Source of the DNA: Epiperipatus broadwayi
Lineage: Eukaryota; Onychophora; Udeonychophora; Euonychophora; Peripatidae
DNA: 64,000 bases
NCBI GenBank assembly: GCA_028023455.1
Contig: JAQFVV010006294.1
Span: 1,446,001 to 1,510,000 of the forward strand
Reading direction: 5' to 3'
Shown piece after piece: positions 10,795 to 20,284 of the stretch (its first letter is position 1; the number at the start of each line of letters is the position of its first letter). The position numbers and the translations under genes were made by a program. The notes below the pieces were generated by a model, which was given only the letters and a program-made list of their open reading frames with translations, searched no databases and was not told the DNA's origin.

Positions 10795-11935
10795 TTAGTA
10801 TAAGTGTAAGTAATCAGAAAATTGCTTAGATGAATAGGAGAAAAAATTGGTAAATGAAGCAAAGAAAAGAAAGGGATTGATAAAGAAATTAACAAATGTT
10901 TTCATATAATAAATGTGATGTATCTAGAATTGTATGGAAGGGAGTTGCAGTAGCAGGGTTAACATATGGTAATAATGCGTTATGTGTTAGTAAAAGGGTA
11001 TTAGATTACTTAAAAAAAGTACAAAGTAGGAAAACATGCATTAGATGCAGATGTGTGATAGCAAAGGAGGCAATTCAAGGAGAAATGGGATAGTCAACTT
11101 TTTATATGAGACATGCAAAAAGCAAATGAAAATGTTTGGTAGGTTGCAGTTTATGGATAATAAAAGAATAGCCAAAATAGTATTTAATTGGGTTATGAGT
11201 AAAGGGCAGGCAACAAGATGGGTAATAAAGGTAATGCAGTATGCAGAGGATTTGGATAAAGAATTTATATCAGTATACTTGTACAAAAGGTGGGATGATT
11301 GTGTTAGGAGGATTGTTGAGTGTTATAGTGGTAAGGAATGGGATAAAAGAATAGATGCATTAATAAAAAAACAGGGAGTTGGAGAGATGGAGAACTAGTA
11401 TGGAGAGTAAAGAGTTTAAATATATATAGAAGTAAATGGAATATTGGGTGCGAGTTAATTTATGGTAATAGCAAGAAAAGTAGTTTATTGTTCAAGGCTC
11501 GAACGGGATCTTTAGCAACAAGAAAATATACCCATAAATGGAAAAATATGGGTGGTTTAGTCTGCAAATTGTGTAAGGAGGGCATAGAAAATATTAGGTA
11601 TCTGTTAATTGAATGTAAATGCTTGAAAACAGAAAGAGTGCAAATAATGAAGTTATAAAAGAATAAATATGAACAAAGTAATTTGATTATACAGAAAGTG
11701 GGTTATTGGTTTTTAAGCTGGGTTTGGGAAAAGGTAAGGGGGATTTAGATATGAAGGCCATGGAGTTGACAAAGATTATGTTGTGGAAATGGAATGGAAC
11801 AGATTATGGGAAAACTTAGGGTGGGGAATGGAAAGGGAAGGTAAAGTGGCTAACAGGTTTCTCTGGGCGTAGTTGCTGAGAGATTCCTGACTCCGTTTAA
11901 GGAGAAGTCACAGTGCATCACATCACATCAAAATT
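10795..11935 (+). mobile_element. 3' part of non-LTR retrotransposon family L2 (copy a)
   Basis: This segment aligns with 61290-62345 over about 1.1 kb, sharing many words such as gaaagggattgataaagaaa and the final cctgactc...ggagaag block. Translated pieces include IVWKGVAVAGLTYGNNALCV and, near the end, CKLCKEGIENIRYLLIECKC, a Cys-rich finger found at the C-terminus of many LINE ORF2 proteins. It ends in CATCACATCACATCA. Frameshifts and stops are present. It is inserted in the PLE at 10290-12460, so it is younger than that element. Confidence 0.75.
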
Positions 11936-12375
11936 TAAAGAGAGAGCTACTAAAAATATAACAGTAAATTTTTAAAATTTGAATTTAGCAGTTGATGTTA
12001 GGAGATATAAATAAAAGGTGGGTTAAAATGTGTTTAAAATAATAATATTATAGATTAAAATAAATTATAAATTATTGAATGAATAAATTATAAATATTGA
12101 TTGTTAGTAAAATAAATAATAATAGTGTAAAGTATAAAAGATATTAAGTTAGAGTTAAGTATTTCAAGAGTAATAAGAGTAAAATAAAATAAATAATAAA
12201 AATAGAATATATATCTTTATAGGAGATTTTAATTAATAAATATAGAATGTAAAAAAGGATAAAAAATATATAATATTTAAAAGATAATAAATAGATGATT
12301 ATAAGATGTATATATAGAATGTAAATTATATGTTCATGTATATTTATATTCATATGTTTGTATTATGGTATAGTT

Positions 12376-12404
12376 CTGAAGAAGATTGCTGAGGCAATCA
12401 AAAC
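12376..12404 (+). ncRNA. hammerhead-like motif at the right PLE end (G-to-A decayed)
   Basis: CTGAAGA, A, a 6-bp hairpin GATTGC-TGAG-GCAATC, then AAAAC. The position expected to be G of GAAA is A, and the preceding base is C, so a CpG decay is the simplest explanation. The opposite terminal repeat keeps GAAAC. Confidence 0.45.
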
Positions 12405-12469
12405 TGTAAACTGTAAAAGAGGGTGGTAAATAAAGTGCATAGATGATTTAGTATTATATGATATACATT

Positions 12470-13850
12470 TGGCAATGCAATAAGAAAGATTAGATATTAT
12501 ATTTCTTGAATTGCATTTGTCATAAATGACACATCATTTTCACTACTCTATCATTTTCCATTAGTTAACATTTCCTGTCTTTGCAGCCATTTTAACTTCA
12601 AGATTTTTCAATAGTTCTGGAATTTCATCTCTGGGTGGTCAACAATGATATACCAACATTATTGTGCAAATTTTATAAATGTATTTCTTTGTACAAATCT
12701 ATTACACATATTGCAGAGCTATAACTTCCCTTTATGAACCTTTAAGAAAATCATCAGAAAACAATCAATGACTAACATTAGAAGCCTGGAAATTGGTTTT
12801 AGACAAAATTTAATTTTCACTCATGTAGGATTTCTATGAATATATCTGGATAGTCTTTTCCTGCCAAATGTATCTCTAGAACTACAATAGCACAAGCTAA
12901 TCATAAACCTATCACCTTTTGAAACTATTCTGTTACTATATTAATAATTGTATGTAAATAAATCATTTTTATAGCGCGATGTTTGTAAACTGTAATATTT
13001 AACACAGCATTATGACTTTATCATGTGGTTGAGTGTTAGTATTCATTCATTTATAGTTAAAATCTTCAAAGCGCATGTGCAACAGCATAATGCTGTGTTA
13101 AATATTATATTAATAATTAAAATTCCAACAGAAGCTAACTACATGTCAAACTCGTTGTTCCTTCGGCTGCAGAAACTATACAACCATTATGTTAGTTAAA
13201 ATTAATTATTCACATCAAATATCTAGCCAGAAATCAATATTGTCTGATGATTAAAATACAGAAATAATCTCAGTTAGTTACAATACAGTCTCTTGTATAA
13301 TAAAAGTGTAAATAAAGTAAATAAGAATATTAAAAAATGTGTCTGAAAATAAGTTGCACATTAACAATATACAATATAAAAAACTTTTAGAATCATGAAG
13401 AATATATTTTAAATCAATATAGTAAATATATAGTTCTGTTGAAAGAATGTAAAAACTAAGTCATCTTGCAGCAAAAAAAGGTGAAAGATATAAAAGGTTG
13501 TTCAAAATTAAATTTAATGTGAGATTGTAGTTAATATAAAGCTTTTGGTTATAGTGCAGATTAACATCTTTTAACACTTGAATAAAGATAATCCTGCCTT
13601 TAGACAATATGAATGATTCATTTTTCAGAGACACTTGAATGAATATAAAAAAGTTATTGAATATGATGTTTCCAATTTTTAGAGCAATAATAACTTAGAG
13701 AAGCAGTCAAACAAATATTGGTCAATTTCAAAAGATTTGTATAATTCTTATTTTCAGCTCAGATGTTGTACTAATATTTAAGATTATGTCTTTCACTATC
13801 ATAACTTATTAACATTAACTAGCTTTGTGAAAACATTAAATACATATATT
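12470..13850. other. intronic sequence without recognised features
   Basis: I found no coding exon, RNA gene or flanked element here. There is a short inverted similarity (aacacagcattatgac near 13000 and cataatgctgtgtt near 13085). Confidence 0.4.
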
Positions 13851-14022
13851 TAATGTAATTATAAGGGATTTGAACTCAGGCTTTCAAGCTCCCTACAGGT
13901 ATCCACTCTATCTTATACAATTTATACATGATGTATGTGGTCATGTGTATCGGTTTTATAAAATGGAGTGTATAGCTGTAGGGATCCTGAAAGTCTGAGT
14001 TCAAATCCCTTCTAATTACATT
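13851..14022. repeat. inverted pair of tRNA-like retroposon heads
   Basis: The left arm from about 13851 (agggatttgaactcagg at 13864) is mirrored by the right arm ending at about 14022 (ctgagttcaaatccct at 13995). Each arm contains gagttcaaatccc, which fits the Pol III box B consensus, preceded by sequence resembling a tRNA anticodon arm. The same head occurs at 38386-39247 next to a hammerhead. A box A is not convincing. I interpret this as two opposed copies of a tRNA-like retroposon head. Confidence 0.5.
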
Positions 14023-14034
14023 AAGTTCAATATA

Positions 14035-14259
14035 GAAAAACAGACAAAACTCTCCATACAGTAATGCCACTCAGTGCAAGCCAGAGTAATCAATGGATGT
14101 CAGAAGGCTTGAGCATAAAATTCCTATCTAGTGCCTATTCATTCAATATCCACTGATTATTCTGGATTGCATTGAGTAGCACTAGTATGAGAGTTTTGCC
14201 TGTTTTAATAACAGTTATGAGCAAGAGTAAGAAATGGTGATCATGTGATGTTTAGTGGT
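14035..14259 (-). mobile_element. hammerhead-family retroposon A, internally deleted inverted copy
   Basis: The left part (caaaactctccatacagtaa...) is the minus-strand form of family A and the right part (tgagagttttgcctgtttta) is its plus-strand form, so the unit is an inverted pair that has lost its centre, including the ribozyme. It is flanked by ttaagttcaatata (14021-14034) and ttaagttcagtata (14260-14273), a 14-bp target duplication with one mismatch. Other family members are at 15935-16915, 39546-39771 and 63157-63400. Confidence 0.75.
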
Positions 14260-14299
14260 TTAAGTTCAGTATAAACAATATACTTATATTTAAATATTA

Positions 14300-15400
14300 A
14301 ATAAATATTAAGTGTTGCCTGTTTTCATGAATTTATATTTTTTATACAACCTATGTAGCCTTGAACACTAATAGCTTTAGTATCTAAATAATATATAATT
14401 GGAGTGCAGCTTGAATGTTATAATTGACCTTAGTCTGCTTTCAGAACAATTATATTTACCTGTTTAATGAGGTTTATTTAAATTTCTTTGTATCAATAAT
14501 TTCACTCTTTGTGGCGTTTATATATAAACATATTAGATCATAAAGATTGCCTTGACAACAATTTGAGATTGCTGATTGTTATTGATATTAAGTGTTGAAT
14601 GCTTTCATATATTTACATTTATAAATCTATCTTGCCATGAGCATTATTAGCTTTATTATCAAAGTAATACATAATTGGAATGTAATTTGAAAGTTATAAT
14701 TGACTATTTGTTAGCCTGCTTCCGAAACAGATTATATTTACCTGTTTAATAACATTTATTTAAACTTCTCAGAAATTAATAATTTCACTCTCTGTAGTCA
14801 AGTTGCAATCATTAGTGTCTCAATAAACTTATTAGATCATAGAAAAAGTGTCAAAAGGGAGACTGCCTTGACAACAGATTGAGATTGTTGATTGATATTA
14901 AGTATTGACAGCATTCATGTATTTACATTTATAAACCTATCTGCCCTTGACTATTATTAGCCTTACTACTATTTAAGTCTTTATAAATATATGAGACCAT
15001 TAATGGAGATGGGATTCTACCTCTATTGTTAAAAGGAGGTTGCCTTGACAACAATTTGAAATTCTTGATTGTTATATTGGGATTGACTAAGTGTTGAGTG
15101 ATTTCTAATGATTGGACTTCAGTTTGAAAGATATAATTGCAGTTTGAGAGTTATAATGGACTATTTGCTAATTGCTTCCAGAACAGATATTTTCATATGT
15201 TTATTTAAACTTTTTTGAATTAATAATTTCACTCTATAGTCAAGTTGCAATCTTTAGTGTCAACATAACCTTATTAAACCATAGGTAAAGCTGGATTTCC
15301 ATCTTTATTATTAAAAAAAGGTTGCCTTGACAATAGATTGAGATTGTCATTGATATTAGTATTGTTTAAATGTTGATTTCTTTCATATAAATATATACAA
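14300..15400. repeat. diverged satellite, monomers of about 200-300 bp
   Basis: Successive copies start with attaagtgttg-like words near 14307, 14588, 14888, 15082 and 15355. Each contains shared blocks such as ttgccttgacaacaatttgag, aataatttcactct and tggaatgtaatttgaaagtt. Spacing is about 281, 300, 195 and 270 bp, so at least one monomer is truncated. Copies are perhaps 70-80% alike by eye. No hammerhead core was found in the monomer. Confidence 0.7.
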
Positions 15401-16045
15401 TGCCATATCAGTTGAACTGAAACACTCAATTTTATATCATTAATAGAGTGTATTTTCATCAGTTACTGAATAATTTGCATTTGATTTCAAAATAATAGAG
15501 TTTTTTTTTTTAAGGAAGTCTCTACATTTAAATTACTTATTCTTTAAATGGAATAGAAATCAACAGTTCTGCAACTATCTCACAGAGAAAAAAATAGCGT
15601 TTATATTTTAATAATAGTGACAATTTGATATTTTTCAATTTGTTTTTATAGATCTGTGCTTTTTAATAATCTGATAATGTTGAGCACATTAATAAAATAT
15701 AATACTAGTGAGTAATTAATGATTATTATCAGTCTTAGCAATATAATAATCTTTCTTTCCAACTATTCCTTTAAAAACAATTCAGATTGAAATCACATTA
15801 CAGCAATCTTTTAAAATTCCCCCTAAAATGCATTTCATAGAAAAAAATCAAATCTATCTTGTATAGTAGATTATTTATCTCAAACAAAGTTTTAAAAAAT
15901 AATACTTATATTTCTTCTGGATCAGTATATTTAAAACAGGCAAAACTCTCTATATGTATTGCTATTCAGTGCAAGCCAGAGTAATCAATGGATGCCAGAA
16001 GGCTTGTGCATAAAATTCCCATCTATTGCCTACTCATCCAATATC

Positions 16046-16086
16046 TTCAGGCTAGTTTCTAGTTTGTGGCCTTTGTCAGTAAGGAG
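16046..16086 (-). ncRNA. decayed hammerhead ribozyme, left arm of the palindromic element
   Basis: On the minus strand the core reads CTGACAA instead of CTGANGA, followed by AGGCCACAAACTA and GAAAC. The change of the invariant G (GA to AA) and the weakened stem II predict loss of activity. Position and context match the better copies at 16719-16758 and 63243-63282. Confidence 0.55.
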
Positions 16087-16718
16087 CCTTGGATCTGAGA
16101 GCACTGTAGCTAGATCTTAGGATCTAATGCAACCCTCAAGCAGCCACCTTTTATCTCTACTTAACTACAAAACTATGAGACAAAAACACTAAAATATTTC
16201 TAATCCCTGCTCATCAACTTATATAGTCATATAAGTCTGAACTTTGTTCAGTACCCATACATTTTTGGTGTCTTAGGTTCTTTAATAACCATAGTCGCCA
16301 CTATCCTATTAGGCAGGATTTTACTATTAATATTTTAAGCACAAGCCTTATGGCATCCATTGATTACTCTGGCTGGCACTGAGTGGCAATATGTATAGAA
16401 AGTTTTTCCTGTTTTAATAACAGTTAAGAGTAAGCATAAGAAATAGTGATCATGTGATGTTTATTGGCTTAAAATCAATCCTGCCTAATAGGATAGTGGT
16501 GGTTATGGTTATTAAAGAACAAAAGACACCAAAATGTATGGCTACTAAACTGAGTTCAGACACATATGACTATATAAGCTGATGAGCTTGGATTGGAAAT
16601 ATTATAGTGTTTTCAATTTAAGTCTCATAGTTTTATAGTTAAGTAGAGGTAAAAGGTGGCTGCTGGAGGATTGCATTAGATCCTAAGATCTAGCTGCAGT
16701 GCTCTCAGATCCGAGGTT

Positions 16719-16758
16719 CCTCACTGATGAAGGTCACAAGCCAGAAACTAGTCTGGGA
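16719..16758 (+). ncRNA. type I hammerhead ribozyme, right arm of the palindromic element
   Basis: The core CTGATGA (16724-16730) and GAAA (16744-16747) are intact. Stem II is GGT/GCC with an A-A mismatch at its base and a CACAA loop. Stem III is two base pairs closing a TA loop, and the predicted cleavage follows TAGTC at 16753. Stem I pairs CTCA with TGGG, one pair fewer than in the 63243-63282 copy. Very short stem III is typical of PLE and retrozyme hammerheads. Confidence 0.65.
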
Positions 16759-16929
16759 TATTGGATGAGTAGGCACTAGATGGGGATTTTATGCACAAGC
16801 CTTCTGCATCCATTGATTACTCTGGCTTGCACTGAGTGGCAATACATATAGAGAGTTTTGCCTCTTTTAATAACAATTAAGAGCAAGCATAAAAAATAGT
16901 GATCATGTGATGTTCATCAGTATATTTAA

Positions 16930-17639
16930 CAGTAAAAATATTCCAATACATTTATTAGTATTGCATTGCAGTTTTTTTAACTGTAAGTACAGTTCAGTAT
17001 TATCATATTAGCTAATGGAATGTTATGGAGGAAAAATAATCATGTTTTCATAAAAGCGTGTTAAATTTTTTTTAAAAAAATACAGTATTGAAGCTTTGAT
17101 GGCATTTTCTGTAGCGATTTTCAAATTAATGATATTTTCTTCCATGTTGTTCTTCAAAATAATTCACTTTAGTTTTAAATCTGTTACAGAGATAAAACAA
17201 TTCTCTTTGTGAATTATCTGATACAAAAGACTGAGTAAAAAAAATTACATTTGCTTCAAAGTTACAAAATTTTAATGACACATAGTAATTAGTTTAAAGG
17301 CATTTATTCTTATTTTGTAAAAAAAAACTGTGGGTCTGGCTTTTTTATTAAGAAATTGTGTATCTGCATGGTTTTGAGATTGTCTATATAATCTTACCAT
17401 GCAAAAATTATTCTTTAATTATAGAATTCAATTCTAGAATAACTATTTTATTTTAAGAAAGTTTCAAAGTGATTCAATATGTATTAAAAATTACCATTAA
17501 TAATAATATACATCTAATAAAGTAATTCATAATGTCAATATATATATATATATAAACATTAAAAACTTAAAGCTAAACTAGTCAATAAAATAATCAAAAT
17601 TAACTCATATTCACAACTCAACCAGAGTGGCTGAAGAAA
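16930..17639. other. AT-rich sequence without recognised features
   Basis: A (TA)n run at about 17539-17553 is the only notable structure. Its context (taataaagtaattca...) resembles the repeat at 23238. Confidence 0.4.
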
Positions 17640-17806
17640 ATGAACTCTAAAACACAACCAATGGTTTCACTGCTACAAATAGACTTTCAACTGTAAAGCG
17701 CTACAAGATAACAACAGATTTATGCTAAATATTACCCACAATTCCAATTACATCCCCCACACACTTAATATTAAAAGAATTTTTCAATAAATTAATTGCA
17801 TCAGAA

Positions 17807-18115
17807 TCATAAATTTTTAATAATAAAAATTATTTTAATACTTTTTTTTTCATTTCTTTCAAAGAAGACAACCTTAGTCTCATCAAAACTAATAGTGTGA
17901 CCTGTGCCTTTTTCATGAATATATAAAGCAGAACTGAAATATTTATTTCTAATCCTATTTTTATGTAGCTTTATCCTTTCATTTAAGTTCGAACTACTCT
18001 GACCTATAAATACCTTCTTACAAAAACTAGGGATAATATACACTATTCCATGACCAATCTTTCTATCAAAAATTTCTTTTGTATTATTAAATGCAAAATA
18101 ATATCCCCTTTCCAA
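17807..18115 (-). pseudogene. Penelope GIY-YIG endonuclease fragment, left arm
   Basis: A 102-residue ORF includes GIVYIIPSFCKKVFIGQSSS followed by LNERIKLHKNR and ALYIHEKGTGHTISFDE. These correspond to the GIY motif (GIVYI), the YIG motif (here FIG), the catalytic-helix Arg (NER) and the H.TGH segment of PLE endonucleases. The frame is open, but it lacks the upstream reverse transcriptase and the usual CxxC insert between GIY and YIG. It is interrupted upstream by a hairpin insertion at 18099-18275. Confidence 0.8.
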
Positions 18116-18275
18116 GCAATTTTCTTTTTTCCAAACAAATTACTATTTTATATATAATTCTATAAGAAAAAATATGATTTTGTTTCTTTGCCTTTTAAAT
18201 TGTCTTCTTATAGAATTGTATATAAAAATAGTAATTTGTTTGGAAATAAAAATATTGCTTAGGAAAGGGATATTA
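18099..18275. mobile_element. 177-bp hairpin insertion (foldback MITE-like)
   Basis: The arms are near-perfect inverted repeats: taatatcccctttccaagca at 18099 is mirrored by the sequence ending gggatatta at 18275, and ttccaaacaaattactattt is mirrored at 18220-18243. It splits the left PLE copy; the corresponding place in the right copy (near 18970) has no such insertion. No target duplication is clear. It has no coding capacity. Confidence 0.65.
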
Positions 18276-18982
18276 CTTTGAATAATTAATTAAATAATAC
18301 AAATCACAATCTAACAATATGACTATTGTTTAAAATGGATAAACATTAAAATAATACAAAACCCTATTTCCAAGCACTTTCAACTTATCAAGGCTGTATA
18401 AAAATCATTATGCTCCCCTGAGCAAAAAACTCTAACATTTTATTATATTGCAACTAATCGGCAAACTGGTTAACTTTGCATTAATAGTGCCAGAATAATT
18501 TTTTATAGCATATGCCCTCCTTCATTTTACATTTTTTATTATTTGTTTCATACATTTACATACTAAACTCTCTTAAACAACATACATGCCAAAATACTTT
18601 AATGAATAAAAAGTATTATGGGACATATATGCTGCCCATGTGAGAGTTTACTGTATTGATGTAAGAAACACATGATAAAAAATGTAAGATGAAGAAGTCA
18701 ATATGCTATAAAAAATTCTTCTGATGCTATTAATGCAAAGTTAACCAGTTTCCGATTAGTTGTTCCTGACCAATATAATGAAGTGTTCAAGTTTATCACT
18801 TAGTAGAATATAACGATTTTTATACAGCCTTGATAAGGACTCAAATGAGTTTAAAGGGCTTGGCAATAGTGATTTGTATTATTTTAATGTTTCTCTATTT
18901 TATACAATAGTTGCATTGTTAGATTGTGATTTCTATTTTATAATAACAGAAATATTGGATTTATTAAATAATACAAAAAAAT

Positions 18983-19267
18983 TTGGACAGAAAGACTATT
19001 CCTGGAGTAGTGTATATTATCCCTTGTTTTTATAAGAAGGTATATATAGGTCAGAGTAGTTTGAGCTTAAATGAAAGAATAAAGGTACATAAAAGTGGGG
19101 TTAGAAATAAATATCTTAGTTCGGCTTTATATATCCATGAAAAAGATACAGGTCACACTATTAATTTTGATGAAGCTGAGATTGTCTTCTTTGAAAGAAA
19201 TGAAATAAAAAAAATTAAAGAATCTTTATTATTAAAAATTTATGACTCTGAAGTGATTAACTATTAA
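18983..19267 (+). pseudogene. Penelope GIY-YIG endonuclease fragment, right arm
   Basis: A 94-residue ORF contains GVVYIIPCFYKKVYIGQSSL, LNERIKVHKSG, ALYIHEKDTGHTINFDE and FFERNEIKKIKESLLLKIY. It has the GIY motif, YIG motif, catalytic Arg, and the ERN...IKESL segment near the end of PLE proteins. It is the better-preserved partner of 17807-18115. The first ATG here is probably not the real start, since the domain normally follows a reverse transcriptase. A hammerhead-like remnant (TGAGAAGTCTG...GTGAAAC) lies downstream at about 19394. Confidence 0.82.
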
Positions 19268-20069
19268 AAATGTATGACTCTGAAGTGATTAACTTATTTA
19301 AAAATTCTTTTAATACTAAAGATGTGTGAAATGTAAATGGAATTATGAGTAATATTTAGTAAAAATTTATTGTTGTCTTGTAGTCCTTTACACTTGAGAA
19401 GTCTGCTATAGTAGTGAAACTATTGGTTATGTTTTAGAGGTTTTTTTTTTTTTTTTTGGATAATCAGGTTGAGTTGTGAATTTGGGTTAATTTTGATATA
19501 TATATTATAGCAATATGCCTATTCCTAAGTTTATGCATTAATAAAAAAAATTTAAAATGTTTATGTTTAGTACCTTTATATTTTTATTGTGTAAAGTCAT
19601 TTACATATTTATTTATTCTTTTGCTCGTTAACTAATTAGTTTACATTTTTATCTCGGAATGTTTATTTTAAAACCTTATTAATTTTAAATAAATGTTAAA
19701 AGAAAAACTTGACTATAATTTAAAGTTTAATCAATATAAATTGATTTATGATAGTTATATATGTGAACTTATTTAAGGTAAGTAAATAAAAAATACATAC
19801 ATTTTTGAGAGCTCATTATATTAATTTTTATGTAAAATCATTTAATTTATTAAATAATTTATATTTTTATTAACCTCAAGAGTTCTAAAACATTAACTTT
19901 GAATGTGTGCGTATCTATCTCAATTTTTATTTAAAAAAACCCCAACTAATTAAATGCTGTAGCACATGGCCTATTCTAGCATTCTTATAACAATAATTAC
20001 ATGAAAAGATAATAGAAAATGTGCTAATGAGATGAAATAAAATTAAGAAAACTTCACTTACTGCTGGAA

Positions 20070-20284
20070 CTAACTATCATCAACATTGGAAGGTTTCTTA
20101 TGAATTGATATTCTTGTTTGAACATCAACATGCATAGCAAGAAAAGTTAAAGTAGAAAAGGGTTCAATGATTTGATCTTTTCCAAAGATTGCAAATGCAG
20201 TTATTAAGATTCCACATGTATTTAGAAAAATAGCTGTCATCACTATAATAATCCTATTTTTAAAATTATTTTTCTTTAAAAAAG
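20070..20284 (-). CDS. candidate terminal exon of a small membrane protein (ninjurin-like?)
   Basis: After a strong acceptor (TTTCTTTCCTTCCAAG), the minus strand is open for 70 residues to TAG at 20070-20072. It starts FLKKNNFKNR, has one clear hydrophobic segment (IIIVMTAIFLNTCGILITAF) and ends KKPSNVDDS. An AATAAA lies about 140 nt downstream (near 19930). The basic stretch before a helix ending in ITAF is weakly like the second membrane helix of ninjurins; this is a guess from memory of the family. The frame is incompatible with the phase-0 ankyrin exons on either side, so it would be a nested gene or alternative end. A consensus donor (AGCA|GTAAGT) just past the stop leaves other structures possible. 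Confidence 0.4.

Larger units (their letters stand above)
10290..12460 (+). mobile_element. Penelope-like element with inverted terminal repeats, interrupted by a LINE
   Basis: The ~300 bp at 10290-10590 are the inverted counterpart of about 12170-12460: both contain actgtaaactgtaaaagagg and a CTGAAGAAGATTGCTG motif, in opposite orientations. Between them are the last part of a PLE protein (10592-10768), a non-LTR fragment (10795-11935) and AT-rich 3' sequence. One inverted terminal repeat next to a 5'-truncated body is a known PLE arrangement. The right end carries the hammerhead-like motif at 12376-12404. No reverse transcriptase domain remains. Confidence 0.7.
15935..16915. mobile_element. 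981-bp palindromic hammerhead-family retroposon A
   Basis: The left arm (from 15935, acaggcaaaactct) is the inverse of the right arm (ending about 16915). Each arm holds the whole family A unit, including a ribozyme fold, and the centre (about 16300-16490) repeats the tail again. The block is bounded by the direct repeat atcagtatatttaa at 15921-15934 and 16916-16929, a perfect 14-bp target duplication, so the inverted structure was inserted as one event. No protein is encoded. Confidence 0.85.
17640..19480. mobile_element. head-to-head pair of Penelope-like element 3' parts
   Basis: Two diverged copies of a PLE 3' region face each other around a centre near 18590. Left-arm words such as aaccaatggtttcactgcta reappear inverted in the right arm, and both arms carry the GIY-YIG reading frame (17807-18115 minus, 18983-19267 plus). 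The inner flank cttcattttacattttttat also mirrors its partner near 18690. The left arm contains an extra 177-bp hairpin insertion. Neither arm retains a reverse transcriptase domain. Confidence 0.7.
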
